A stretch of 35,741 bases of DNA from positions 1 through 35,741 of the forward strand of contig CATZIC010000016.1 of assembly GCA_958419945.1 (NCBI GenBank), given 5' to 3'. Position numbers and translations under genes: made by a program. Source of the stretch: an uncultured Clostridia bacterium (lineage in GTDB: Bacteria; Bacillota; Clostridia; Christensenellales; Borkfalkiaceae). Positions 1 to 6,978 of the stretch are shown piece by piece. Within the stretch, counting starts at the first letter, position 1, and the number at the start of each line of letters is the position of its first letter. A model generated the notes under the pieces. The model ran no database searches and was not told where the DNA came from. It saw nothing but the letters and a program-made list of their open reading frames with translations.

Positions 1-660
1 GTTTCGGCGGGTGAAGGAGCGGCTTCCGTATCCCAAAAGTCGGCCTATAAGCCCGTTAATCGCAAATTTTTGATAATTTTAATTTCCGTTATTACTATAA
101 TTGCGGTTTTAACTGCTACTATTTCCGTCTATTTTGTCCGTCAAAACCGTTTTAAAAACCAAATTGTGGTCGCTTCCGAAATCTTTGCGGAAGAAAACAA
201 CGTCTCGGTCAAAGCAAAATTTAATGATAAGGAGTATTCTTTTATAAGAAAGTACTTTTTCGACGGCAGGGTGCTTATCCGTTACGAAAACGCCGCTACC
301 ACGCAGTATTATTATAAGGATAACCTTTATACCGAGGCGGAAACAGGCCTCGAAACCGAAAATAGTAATCTTCAAGATTATCTTTCTACTATTCCTGACT
401 TTTGGACCCTTAACATAAGTTACGACCAAATCAAAAGCATAAAAAACAGAAACGGAGAGTTTGTTTTTAAGCTTAAAAACCTCGATAACCTGCCTATAGC
501 CCAATATTTCGGCTTTTCCAAAGAGGCGGTTTTACACCTAAACTTAAGCGGCGGCAAGATTCGCGGCGTTACCGTTACTGAAGGAGAAAATACACTTAAT
601 ATAGATTACCTTTTCGGATACAACTTTACGATAGATCTTCCCGACTACATAAATCCCTAA
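1..660 (+). CDS. Membrane-anchored protein of unknown function (5' end outside window)
   Basis: The frame is open from base 1, so the true start lies upstream; the first in-frame start-like codon (TTG at 70) falls inside the membrane segment and is unlikely to be the start. The visible protein has a short basic cytoplasmic part, one strongly hydrophobic segment (about visible residues 23-46, starting FLIILISVITII) and a C-terminal domain of about 170 residues rich in beta-type sequence and aromatic residues, ending DLPDYINP. I do not recognise a family. The topology suggests a single-pass protein with an extracytoplasmic domain. Two copies of the dispersed 28-bp motif lie inside this gene, at 35-63 (sense) and 481-502 (antisense). 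It is convergent with the lipoprotein gene downstream. Confidence 0.75.
   Translation, partial: VSAGEGAASVSQKSAYKPVNRKFLIILISVITIIAVLTATISVYFVRQNRFKNQIVVASEIFAEENNVSVKAKFNDKEYSFIRKYFFDGRVLIRYENAATTQYYYKDNLYTEAETGLETENSNLQDYLSTIPDFWTLNISYDQIKSIKNRNGEFVFKLKNLDNLPIAQYFGFSKEAVLHLNLSGGKIRGVTVTEGENTLNIDYLFGYNFTIDLPDYINP
35..63 (+). repeat. Dispersed 28-bp motif (family C), copy 1, in CDS
   Basis: AAAAGT tract followed by CGGCCTATAAGCCCGTTA. Read in the host gene it encodes QKSAYKPVNR, just before the membrane segment. Confidence 0.8.
481..502 (-). repeat. Family C motif, copy 2, in CDS (antisense)
   Basis: Reverse complement reads GGGCTATAGGCAGGTTATCG. The host gene reads it as LDNLPIAQ. Confidence 0.6.
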
Positions 661-691
661 AAAATACGCAAACGAGGCACTTTATCCACCC

Positions 692-728
692 CGTCATTGC
701 GAGGCGCAAAGCGCCGTGGCAATCCAGA
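692..728 (+). repeat. Family A palindromic intergenic repeat
   Basis: Begins CGTCATTGCGAGG and ends CCGTGGCAATCCAGA, with a central GGCGC/GCGCC stem. The same unit recurs in several other gaps of this window. This general repeat type is common in Clostridia and other genomes. Confidence 0.85.
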
Positions 729-760
729 ACCCCCAGCGCGGACGAGCAAAAAATCATACC

Positions 761-783
761 CCCCCTATAAGCCGATTATCGAC
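761..783 (+). repeat. Family C motif, copy 3, intergenic
   Basis: CCCCCTATAAGCCGATTATC followed by GAC. It sits between a family A unit and a family B unit in the 661-974 gap, forming a composite A-C-B block. Confidence 0.8.
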
Positions 784-815
784 TGTTTTTTATATAATTA
801 CCTTAAATCCTTATT

Positions 816-900
816 CGGCGCCTTTGTGCAAAGGGAGCTGGCTCGCAGAGCCTGAGGGATTGTCATTCCTGCGGTAAACTTCAATAATTACTAAAATCCT
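816..900 (+). repeat. Family B intergenic repeat
   Basis: Contains AAAGGGAGCTGGCTCGCAGA and the hairpin GGCTCGCAGAGCC, followed by TGAGGGATTGTC and a tail ending AATAATTACTAAAATCC. The same order of pieces recurs at 26521-26610 and 26712-26810. The 661-974 gap holds no gene, only repeats and a terminator. Confidence 0.75.
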
Positions 901-924
901 CAACTCCACTCTCCACACTCCAAA

Positions 925-966
925 CAAAAAAACGGCAGACTACAAATCGTAGTCCGCCGTTTTTTT
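925..966. terminator. Bidirectional intrinsic terminator
   Basis: Stem of about 13 bp: AACGGCAGACTAC (931-943) pairs with GTAGTCCGCCGTT (949-961) with one mismatch. It is flanked by an A-run on the left and a T-run on the right, so it can serve both the forward gene ending at 660 and the reverse lipoprotein ending at 975. Confidence 0.85.
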
Positions 967-974
967 AAAAACGT

Positions 975-1535
975 TTATGAATCTTTTCGAGAACCATAAG
1001 ACTGTACAAGTTTTATAAGTTCACGGCAATCGCAATTATAGTATTCCATAAAATTACCGTCGTTATAACTGCTTGTAGTGGTAGAGTATACCCAAAGGGT
1101 TTGCGTTTCTCTTAAATCCATAGTAAAAAACAACTTTTCATAGGTCCCATCCAGGATACTTATCTCGAACCATATATCCGCATTCTTTTTATCGTGGGAT
1201 ACGTAAAGGTCGTTATGACTCATTTCTACTTCATCAAAAAGATGTGAAAAATCTATTTTTCCGCTTGCAAAGGTTTTTCTTATGGTATTCACAATGGTAT
1301 TAAAATTAGGGTCTGGGTTTGTGCCTTGTGGGAATAATTCATAATTTGGATTCACAACGATACTAGAATCAGCGGTTCGGCGGCCAAAAGAGTAGACTTC
1401 TCCGTTAACTTTCAAAGAGATAAAGTTTATTTCTTTATAATCGCCATTTGAAATTCTAAAGAAATATCCCGTGCAGCCCACGCAGGAAAAGGCAATGATA
1501 ACAGTAAGCAAACAGGCAAATAATCTTTTTCTCAT
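975..1535 (-). CDS. Small secreted lipoprotein, unknown function
   Basis: The start is placed at the ATG complementary to 1533-1535 (MRKRLFACLL) because GGAG lies about 7 nt upstream. A longer frame begins 8 codons earlier but lacks this signal. The 186-residue product has a basic N-terminus, a hydrophobic stretch and a lipobox (CVGC, about residues 17-20), so it should be lipidated at the last Cys and anchored outside the membrane. The mature part has no motif I recognise. It is monocistronic, with its own promoter (1594-1622) and a shared terminator. Its AT content looks somewhat higher than that of the surrounding genes. Confidence 0.75.
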   Translation of the reverse strand: MRKRLFACLLTVIIAFSCVGCTGYFFRISNGDYKEINFISLKVNGEVYSFGRRTADSSIVVNPNYELFPQGTNPDPNFNTIVNTIRKTFASGKIDFSHLFDEVEMSHNDLYVSHDKKNADIWFEISILDGTYEKLFFTMDLRETQTLWVYSTTTSSYNDGNFMEYYNCDCRELIKLVQSYGSRKDS

Positions 1536-1593
1536 AATATATCTCCATAAAAAGTGCAAGCCCCAATAAAAGGCAGGACGATTTATCTATTAC

Positions 1594-1622
1594 AGTATAA
1601 CCTACGCCCTGTATTTTGTCAA
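1594..1622 (-). promoter_or_regulatory. SigA-type promoter of the small lipoprotein gene
   Basis: On the reverse strand: TTGACA (1617-1622), a 17-nt spacer, and TATACT (1594-1599), about 60 nt upstream of the chosen start. Confidence 0.8.
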
Positions 1623-1695
1623 TGCCTTTGCTATTTTTATTTTTTAATGTCGTTATTACGCAACACCCCCTCCGCCGTTTTTTTTCCTAAATAAC

Positions 1696-1724
1696 TTGAT
1701 AACTAAATCGGTATGTGTTAAAAT
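1696..1724 (+). promoter_or_regulatory. SigA-type promoter of the two-component operon
   Basis: TTGATA (1696-1701), a 17-nt spacer, and TAAAAT (1719-1724), 36 nt before the response regulator start. Confidence 0.8.
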
Positions 1725-1759
1725 AAAAAAGGCAAATATTAAACGAAAAAGGATTATAA

Positions 1760-2434
1760 ATGTTTAAAATTTTAGTGGTTGAAGACGACGCCGAACTTCG
1801 CAATCTTTTTAAAAAAGTACTTGAAAAAAACTGTTATGAAGTTTTTACCGCAATAGACGGCAAAGACGCCTTTTCCGTCCTGGATACTCAGTACGTCGAC
1901 TTGATCATTTCCGACGTAATGATGCCCCGCCTTAACGGATACGATTTTGTAAAGGAACTTCGTGAAAGCGGAGCGGAAACCCCGGTTTTAATGATAACGG
2001 CAAAGGACACCTTCGACGATATGAGAGAGGGCTTTTTCAGCGGTGCGGACGATTATCTTAAAAAGCCGGTGGACGTAAACGAAATGCTTTTGCGTGTTTC
2101 GGCTCTTCTTCGCCGTGCCAAAATGATAAGCGAAAGAAAGCAAACTGTGGGAAGTACCGAACTATATTCCGAATCTTTCACGGTAAAATGCGGCGGAAAG
2201 GAAATTCTGCTTCCCCAAAAGGAATTTCTTATTTTATATAAACTTGCCTCGTACCCCGGCAAGATATTTACAAAGCAGCAGATTATGGACGAAATTTGGG
2301 GGTACGAATCGGACACCGACCCACACTCCGTCGAAGTCCACGTTTTCAAACTTCGTGAACGCTTCCGTGATAGTCAGGACTTCGAAATCGTTACAATCCG
2401 CGGCGTGGGCTATAAACTCGTTAAAAAGTCGTAA
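1760..2434 (+). CDS. OmpR/PhoB-family response regulator
   Basis: This 224-residue protein has the full receiver plus winged-helix layout. In the receiver (about 1-115), the acidic pair D9/D10, the phospho-acceptor D52 (in IISDVMMP), T80 and K102 (in KKP) are all present. The C-terminal domain (about 130-222) is an OmpR-type winged helix ending RGVGYKL. It should be phosphorylated by the kinase encoded 21 nt downstream and act as a DNA-binding transcription regulator. AAGGAT upstream of the ATG is the likely ribosome binding site. Targets cannot be read from the sequence; the adjacent VanW and phospholipid genes are candidates only by position. Confidence 0.95.
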   Translation: MFKILVVEDDAELRNLFKKVLEKNCYEVFTAIDGKDAFSVLDTQYVDLIISDVMMPRLNGYDFVKELRESGAETPVLMITAKDTFDDMREGFFSGADDYLKKPVDVNEMLLRVSALLRRAKMISERKQTVGSTELYSESFTVKCGGKEILLPQKEFLILYKLASYPGKIFTKQQIMDEIWGYESDTDPHSVEVHVFKLRERFRDSQDFEIVTIRGVGYKLVKKS

Positions 2435-2455
2435 CTACTAAATAACAGGTGAATT

Positions 2456-3556
2456 ATGAAACTCAAAAAAAAGAGGGCGGCAGAAACCGCTACGGCGGCA
2501 GAAGATTTCGCTCCACAAAAAAATAAAAAAACACGCCGCTTAAAACTTCACCATTACGTTCTTATTATAGTTATCGTAATAATGGTAACCATAATAATCG
2601 TTTCGGGCGGACTCAATGCAATACTAAGGTGGGCGCTTTCAAACCCCATAAAGGTGCCGGACCTTATTTGGATAGTGGTAATCAGTGCGCTGTCAAGCAT
2701 AATAACCTATTTCGTAATGAAAAAGTTTATCGTCTCGCCGCTATCTAAACTGGAAAGCGCAATGACCAAGGTTTCCGAAGGGGATTTTACCGTGCGCTTA
2801 GAGACCAACAGCCGCATTGACGAAATCAAACGCTCTTACGACAGTTTTAATATTATGGTGAAGGAACTTCGTTCCACCGAACTTTTGCAGTCGGACTTCG
2901 TTGCCAACGTCTCGCATGAATTTAAAACCCCATTAAGTACGATTGAAGGCTACATCACCCTTTTGCAAGGAGCCGAAGATAACGAAAGAGAGGAATACGT
3001 TTCAAAAATCCTTTTAAGTACCAAACGCCTTTCTAACCTTATAGGGGAGATACTTCTGCTTTCAAAAATCGAAAACCACAGCATTGCGTATAAGTCGGAA
3101 ACCTTCCGCTTAGACGAGCAAATCCGCCAAGCCGTAGTCTTTTTGGAAAGCAAGTGGGAGGCAAAGGAAATGGACTTCGACGCCGTTTTGGAAAACACTA
3201 ATTTTTGCGGCAACGAAAAACTTTTGTTCAGGGTTTGGGTAAATCTTATCGACAACGCCATAAAATTCAGCCCCGTCGGCGGAGTAATTACCCTTGAACT
3301 TAAAAAGTTAGATAATAACGCCGTTGTTACCGTTAAAGATTCGGGTACAGGCATATCAGACGATGCAAAAAAGCACGTTTTCGACAAATTTTTTCAGGAA
3401 GACAACTCCCATAGTAAGGAAGGCAACGGCTTAGGTCTAACCCTTGTAAAGCGTATAGTTTCCGTCCATAACGGCACTGTTACCGTCTCCGACAACGAGG
3501 GCTGCGGTACCGTATTTACGGTAATCCTTCCGATAGATAACGGTAGTCAAAATTAA
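2456..3556 (+). CDS. Membrane sensor histidine kinase, short extracytoplasmic loop
   Basis: The 366-residue kinase has a basic N-terminal tail, membrane segments at about 33-50 and 69-87, a HAMP linker (about 90-140), a HisKA domain with the phospho-acceptor H154 in NVSHEFKTP, and a complete HATPase_c domain: N box NLIDNAIKFS (263-272), G1 DSGTGI (295-300), F box FDKFF and G2 GNGLGL (323-328). The loop between the membrane segments is only about 20 residues, so there is no room for a classical sensor domain. Such kinases usually sense within the membrane or through a partner protein. It is co-transcribed with the response regulator and followed by a terminator. Confidence 0.95.
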   Translation: MKLKKKRAAETATAAEDFAPQKNKKTRRLKLHHYVLIIVIVIMVTIIIVSGGLNAILRWALSNPIKVPDLIWIVVISALSSIITYFVMKKFIVSPLSKLESAMTKVSEGDFTVRLETNSRIDEIKRSYDSFNIMVKELRSTELLQSDFVANVSHEFKTPLSTIEGYITLLQGAEDNEREEYVSKILLSTKRLSNLIGEILLLSKIENHSIAYKSETFRLDEQIRQAVVFLESKWEAKEMDFDAVLENTNFCGNEKLLFRVWVNLIDNAIKFSPVGGVITLELKKLDNNAVVTVKDSGTGISDDAKKHVFDKFFQEDNSHSKEGNGLGLTLVKRIVSVHNGTVTVSDNEGCGTVFTVILPIDNGSQN

Positions 3557-3585
3557 AAAAGTGGGTCTATAGGCCCGTTATTCAC
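3557..3585 (+). repeat. Family C motif, copy 4, intergenic
   Basis: An A-run, then GTGGGTCTATAGGCCCGTTA and TTCAC, directly after the kinase stop codon and just before the terminator hairpin. Confidence 0.8.
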
Positions 3586-3614
3586 AAAAAACCACGCTTT
3601 CGGCGTGGTTTTTT
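3586..3614 (+). terminator. Intrinsic terminator after the histidine kinase
   Basis: ACCACGC (3591-3597) pairs with GCGTGGT (3603-3609). A-run upstream, T-run downstream. Confidence 0.85.
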
Positions 3615-3689
3615 CATATCTCGATTTATATATTAACGGACGTTAAAGCCGCATAATAAAGGGCAAAATATAACACACTAATTACGGCA

Positions 3690-4790
3690 ATGAAAACTTT
3701 AAAAATAACTTTGGTAATACTTTTTTGCCTTCTGTTTTTCGGCGGGGCAAAAACGGTTTACGCCCTACCCGCGTCTTACGATTATATAACCGTCGAGACG
3801 GAAAATAAAATTTATCATATATCCCGTAAGGATCTTTATTTTGCTTTCGGGGAAGCTGTTTTTTACGATCTTGACGCCTTTTTAGACAAGGTATCTCAGG
3901 AAAATTACCTTCCGCCCGAAAACGCAAAATACCTTTACGATGGGAAATCAAAGCAAATTACAGTAAAGAGTGAAAGCTTCGGCAAAAAGATTGACGTAAA
4001 CGCTTTAAAAGAGGATATAAAAATCTGTTTATCGGCGGGCGGCGGCAGAGTGAAAGCAAAATATATCGAGGTTCCGCCCGATTATAAAGCCTCCGATTTA
4101 CCTTCAAAAACATATCTTCGCGGGGAATTTACCACGAGTTTTTACGGGTCGGACAGCTCCCGTGTAAACAATCTTAAACTTGCCGCAAAAAGCATAAACG
4201 GCACAACCGTGTACGCAGACCAAACCTTTTCATTTAACGCCTGCGTGGGCGTAAGAAACGAGGACAGCGGCTACCAAAGCGCAAAAGTTATTATCGGCGG
4301 TAAGTTCGTAGACGGCGTTGGCGGCGGAGTATGTCAGGTTTCCACAACACTTTATAACGCAGCTCTTCTTGCGGACCTTAAGGTAACCGAACAGCACCGT
4401 CACACATTAGCAGTCGGTTACGTGGAAAAGTCTTTCGACGCAATGGTAAGTTACGGATATGCCGATCTCAAAATCAAAAACACCACCGGCGCCCCACTTT
4501 ACGTCCGTGCCTTTACCGAAAATGATACCGTTACTTTTTGCATATACGGTGCTGAAATGTTTAAAAAGGTGGAAAGGCAGTCTGTTATTACAAAAGTAAT
4601 AGAGCCGGAAATTCAAACCGTCTTAACCGACGCACTCGGTACCGGTGAAAGCCGCATGGTAACCGTGCCCAAAAGGGGATACGAAAGCGAAGGCTATCTT
4701 ATAATTTTCGAAAACGGCAGTACCGAAAGCCGCTTTTTACGCAAGGACGAGTACAAAAAAGTGGACGGCGTTGTGGAGGTAGGCAGATGA
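3690..4790 (+). CDS. Secreted VanW-family protein with C-terminal G5-like region
   Basis: The 366-residue protein has a signal peptide (about 1-25, ending KTVYA), an N-terminal region (about 30-115) resembling the peptidoglycan-binding-4 domain often paired with VanW, the VanW domain (about 145-288) with its signature GGGVCQVSTTLYNAALLADL (211-230), and a tail (about 305-366) like a G5 domain. VanW is named after a glycopeptide-resistance accessory gene, but most homologues, including those shaped like B. subtilis YoaR, have no proven role. Location should be the cell surface. No strong ribosome binding site is visible. Its stop overlaps the next gene's start (ATGA), so the two are translationally coupled. 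Confidence 0.9.
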   Translation: MKTLKITLVILFCLLFFGGAKTVYALPASYDYITVETENKIYHISRKDLYFAFGEAVFYDLDAFLDKVSQENYLPPENAKYLYDGKSKQITVKSESFGKKIDVNALKEDIKICLSAGGGRVKAKYIEVPPDYKASDLPSKTYLRGEFTTSFYGSDSSRVNNLKLAAKSINGTTVYADQTFSFNACVGVRNEDSGYQSAKVIIGGKFVDGVGGGVCQVSTTLYNAALLADLKVTEQHRHTLAVGYVEKSFDAMVSYGYADLKIKNTTGAPLYVRAFTENDTVTFCIYGAEMFKKVERQSVITKVIEPEIQTVLTDALGTGESRMVTVPKRGYESEGYLIIFENGSTESRFLRKDEYKKVDGVVEVGR

Positions 4791-6139
4791 CCTTAAAACA
4801 AAAACGCAACTTAAGACTGACTTTTTGCTTTATCCTAACCGTAATTTTCGTTGCCATGGCGGGGTATTTATTGTATCGTGTCCACCGCTATACAAAAACC
4901 GGAATATTCGGTTACGCAGCTATAGTGCTGTTTACGGTACTTTGCGTATTCTTTTCTTCATTAACCTTTCAGTCCAAACTTATTTTTATTATAGCGGTAG
5001 TTTTCTTGCCCTATTTCGGCATAGCAATGTGCCTATATTTATGGCTCGGAAAAACCGACGCTTGCTCGGAAGATAGTAAAAAAGTCCGCCTATGGGTCGA
5101 TAAACAGCCGATTTTGAAAAACAGCAAGGGAGAAATAACCTACTTTTCTGAAAGCCCCGACCTTTGGACGGATATACTAAACACTGTTTCAAACGCAAAA
5201 AAAGAAGTGCTTATATTCACCTATATTTTCAAATTAGGGGAAAATTCTTCTAAACTTATAAGCGTTCTTTACGACCTTTTAAAAAAGGGAGTAACCGTAA
5301 AACTTGCCACCGACTATTACGGTTCCGGCGATATTTTAAAAGAGGAGCAAATTAAAGCTCTAAAAAAGGCGGGCGCAGATATAACGGTAAAAAACAAACC
5401 GCTTTTTCTTTTGCTTCCGTCCGACAACCGCCGTACGCATGCAAAGGTTTTTATAATCGACAGAAAAATTTTGTATACAGGCAGTCTTAACGTTGACGAC
5501 GACGGCATAAAAAAGGACAAAAACTGTGGCGTAAAAATAAACGGTGTGGATGGCTTTTTTAGCGTTTTTTGTTCCCTTTGGAATATGAAAGGTTCCGAAA
5601 GCGCTTTTGAAAGTCAAACTTTAAAACCATATCTCGCGCCAAATAAGGCAAACGTTGAAGAATTGTTTATTTCAATGATATCAAACGCCCGTAAAAGTAT
5701 TAAAATTATGACCCCGTACCTGTCTTTCGGTGGCGACACAAAAAGGGCAATAATCCGTGCAATAAACAGAGGTGTAAAAATTACGGTAATCATTCCTTCC
5801 GAAAACCCGCCCTCCCGCCTTGACAAGATCACCAAACATTTTGCTCAAAAATTATCCGATATGGGGGCTTTTGTGTACCACTACGACGGCGGTTTTCTTC
5901 ATTCCAAAATACTTCTTTCAGACGACTCTATGTCCCTTACGGGTTCCTGTAATTTCGATATAAGAAGCGGCCGTTACGCAGTGGAAAGTATCTTACTTTC
6001 GGCTGATAACGGGCTTATAGCCCCACTTTTAAAGGATTTAGATAAAACTTTGTCTTTCTCTACAAAGCTTATTCCGGATAAGAAAAAGAAGAGCATTATA
6101 ATAGATCGGCTTATAGGACTTTTCGCCCCGCTTATATAA
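4787..6139 (+). CDS. cls: Cardiolipin synthase-like phospholipase D family protein
   Basis: The 450-residue protein has N-terminal hydrophobic segments (about 10-30, 41-60 and 66-87) and two phospholipase D catalytic motifs: H218-x-K220-x4-D225 followed by TGSLN, and H372-x-K374-x4-D379 followed by TGSCNFD. This arrangement is that of bacterial cardiolipin synthases, which join two phosphatidylglycerol molecules at the membrane. The ribosome binding site GGAGG lies inside the end of the VanW gene, and the start overlaps that stop by 4 nt. Three family C motif copies lie inside it: 5080-5106 (sense), 6005-6030 and 6103-6123 (antisense). A different phosphatidyl transferase role is possible. 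Confidence 0.9.
   Translation: MTLKQKRNLRLTFCFILTVIFVAMAGYLLYRVHRYTKTGIFGYAAIVLFTVLCVFFSSLTFQSKLIFIIAVVFLPYFGIAMCLYLWLGKTDACSEDSKKVRLWVDKQPILKNSKGEITYFSESPDLWTDILNTVSNAKKEVLIFTYIFKLGENSSKLISVLYDLLKKGVTVKLATDYYGSGDILKEEQIKALKKAGADITVKNKPLFLLLPSDNRRTHAKVFIIDRKILYTGSLNVDDDGIKKDKNCGVKINGVDGFFSVFCSLWNMKGSESAFESQTLKPYLAPNKANVEELFISMISNARKSIKIMTPYLSFGGDTKRAIIRAINRGVKITVIIPSENPPSRLDKITKHFAQKLSDMGAFVYHYDGGFLHSKILLSDDSMSLTGSCNFDIRSGRYAVESILLSADNGLIAPLLKDLDKTLSFSTKLIPDKKKKSIIIDRLIGLFAPLI
5080..5106 (+). repeat. Family C motif, copy 5, in CDS
   Basis: AAAAGTCCGCCTATGGGTCG followed by ATAAAC; about three mismatches to the consensus. Host reading KKVRLWVDK. Confidence 0.6.
6005..6030 (-). repeat. Family C motif, copy 6, in CDS (antisense)
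   Basis: Reverse complement is AAAAGTGGGGCTATAAGCCC then GTTATC, essentially a perfect consensus copy inside the 3' part of the cls-like gene. Host reading DNGLIAPLL. Confidence 0.85.
6103..6123 (-). repeat. Family C motif, copy 7, in CDS (antisense, shortened)
   Basis: Reverse complement is AAAAGTCCTATAAGCCGATC: the consensus with two to three bases missing after AAAAGTC. Host reading IDRLIGLF. Confidence 0.55.
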
Positions 6140-6162
6140 AAAATGGTTTAACGCTAAAACGG

Positions 6163-6191
6163 TTGACAATATCCGTATTTTGTAATAAAAT
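6163..6191 (+). promoter_or_regulatory. SigA-type promoter
   Basis: TTGACA (6163-6168), a 17-nt spacer, and TAAAAT (6186-6191), about 55 nt before the small membrane protein start. Confidence 0.85.
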
Positions 6192-6245
6192 AAAAAGGCT
6201 AGGCAAGTTGCAATCTTTACGCCTAAAAAATTACAAGGTAGAGTT

Positions 6246-6884
6246 ATGAAAAGTTTTTATCCCAATATAAGTTTTAACAAATCCAAACGTGTAAAATATT
6301 TAATCCTGTATAGCCTTATGATCGTCATATTCGGCGGCGGGGCCGCGGCATGTTTTTTGTCGGGTAACCAAATGATTTCCACGTTCGGGCTTTTCTGTAT
6401 TTTCTTTATTTTAATTTTTGCGGTTCTTATCCCAAGCGTAATAACGGGCAACCCCGTAAAGCCCGGCCCCGTAATAGAAATCGACGGCGGAAAGGTAAAA
6501 CTTGACGGCAAGGAAGAAATAAAAGTAAGCGACATCGTAGCCGTTTCCGTCAATATCGAAGTTCCCAAACAGGGTGAAAGTAAAGAGGAAATGTACAACA
6601 ATCTAAAAAAGATTGCTGCCGTAAGACCGGAAGAACCTGTTTTCGGCACCTGCGATATAGTTTGCCTGGACAAAAAGGGGAGGGAAGCCCCTAAATATCA
6701 TTACGTGGAAGACTGCTTAGGTTGTCTCGAAGCGTTAGTGGAAGCAGGTGTTAAAAAGTACAGAATAGTTTATTCCATGAAGCGCGTAAACTGCGTCGCT
6801 ACTTACCGCATAAATATGACCCCTTCGGGCAACTCTCAATACGACGCACTTTCCGAAAAAGACAGAATGAACCAACTTTTATAA
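6246..6884 (+). CDS. Small membrane protein, unknown function
   Basis: This 212-residue protein has two hydrophobic segments (about 17-38 and 43-66) followed by a soluble domain of about 140 residues, probably cytoplasmic. The segment after the membrane part (about 78-105) has alternating Val/Ile/Lys/Asp, as in membrane proteins with a PH-like beta domain, but I cannot assign a family. Two Cys cluster near the end (DCLGC, and NCV further on). The start has a nearby AAGGTAGAG as ribosome binding site. It has its own strong promoter, so it is separate from the VanW/cls pair, and is convergent with the leucine-rich-repeat lipoprotein gene. Confidence 0.75.
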   Translation: MKSFYPNISFNKSKRVKYLILYSLMIVIFGGGAAACFLSGNQMISTFGLFCIFFILIFAVLIPSVITGNPVKPGPVIEIDGGKVKLDGKEEIKVSDIVAVSVNIEVPKQGESKEEMYNNLKKIAAVRPEEPVFGTCDIVCLDKKGREAPKYHYVEDCLGCLEALVEAGVKKYRIVYSMKRVNCVATYRINMTPSGNSQYDALSEKDRMNQLL

Positions 6885-6902
6885 TCAGCAAAAAAATTTA
6901 CA

Positions 6903-6928
6903 GATAACGGCCTATAAGCCCGTTATCA
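6903..6928 (+). repeat. Family C motif, copy 8, intergenic
   Basis: GATAACGG, CCTATAAG, CCCGTTATC in order. This copy is itself a near-perfect palindrome (GATAACGG against CCGTTATC) and lies 18 nt after the stop of the small membrane protein. Confidence 0.85.
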
Positions 6929-6936
6929 CGTATTTT

Positions 6937-6968
6937 AAAAGGACCGATGTAATTCATCGGTCCTTTTG
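6937..6968. terminator. Bidirectional intrinsic terminator
   Basis: AAAAGGACCGATG pairs with CATCGGTCCTTTT around the loop TAATT. It lies between the convergent genes ending at 6884 and 6979. Confidence 0.9.
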
Positions 6969-6978
6969 ATATTGCGTT

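Noticed and set aside
2408..2425. Possible further motif copy (GGGCTATAAACTCGTTAA) at the end of the response regulator
   Set aside because: It encodes the family-wide RGVGYKL ending of OmpR-type regulators, so the match is best explained by protein conservation.
3615..3689. Promoter of the VanW gene
   Set aside because: AT-rich stretches resemble -10 boxes, but I found no -35 box at the right distance.
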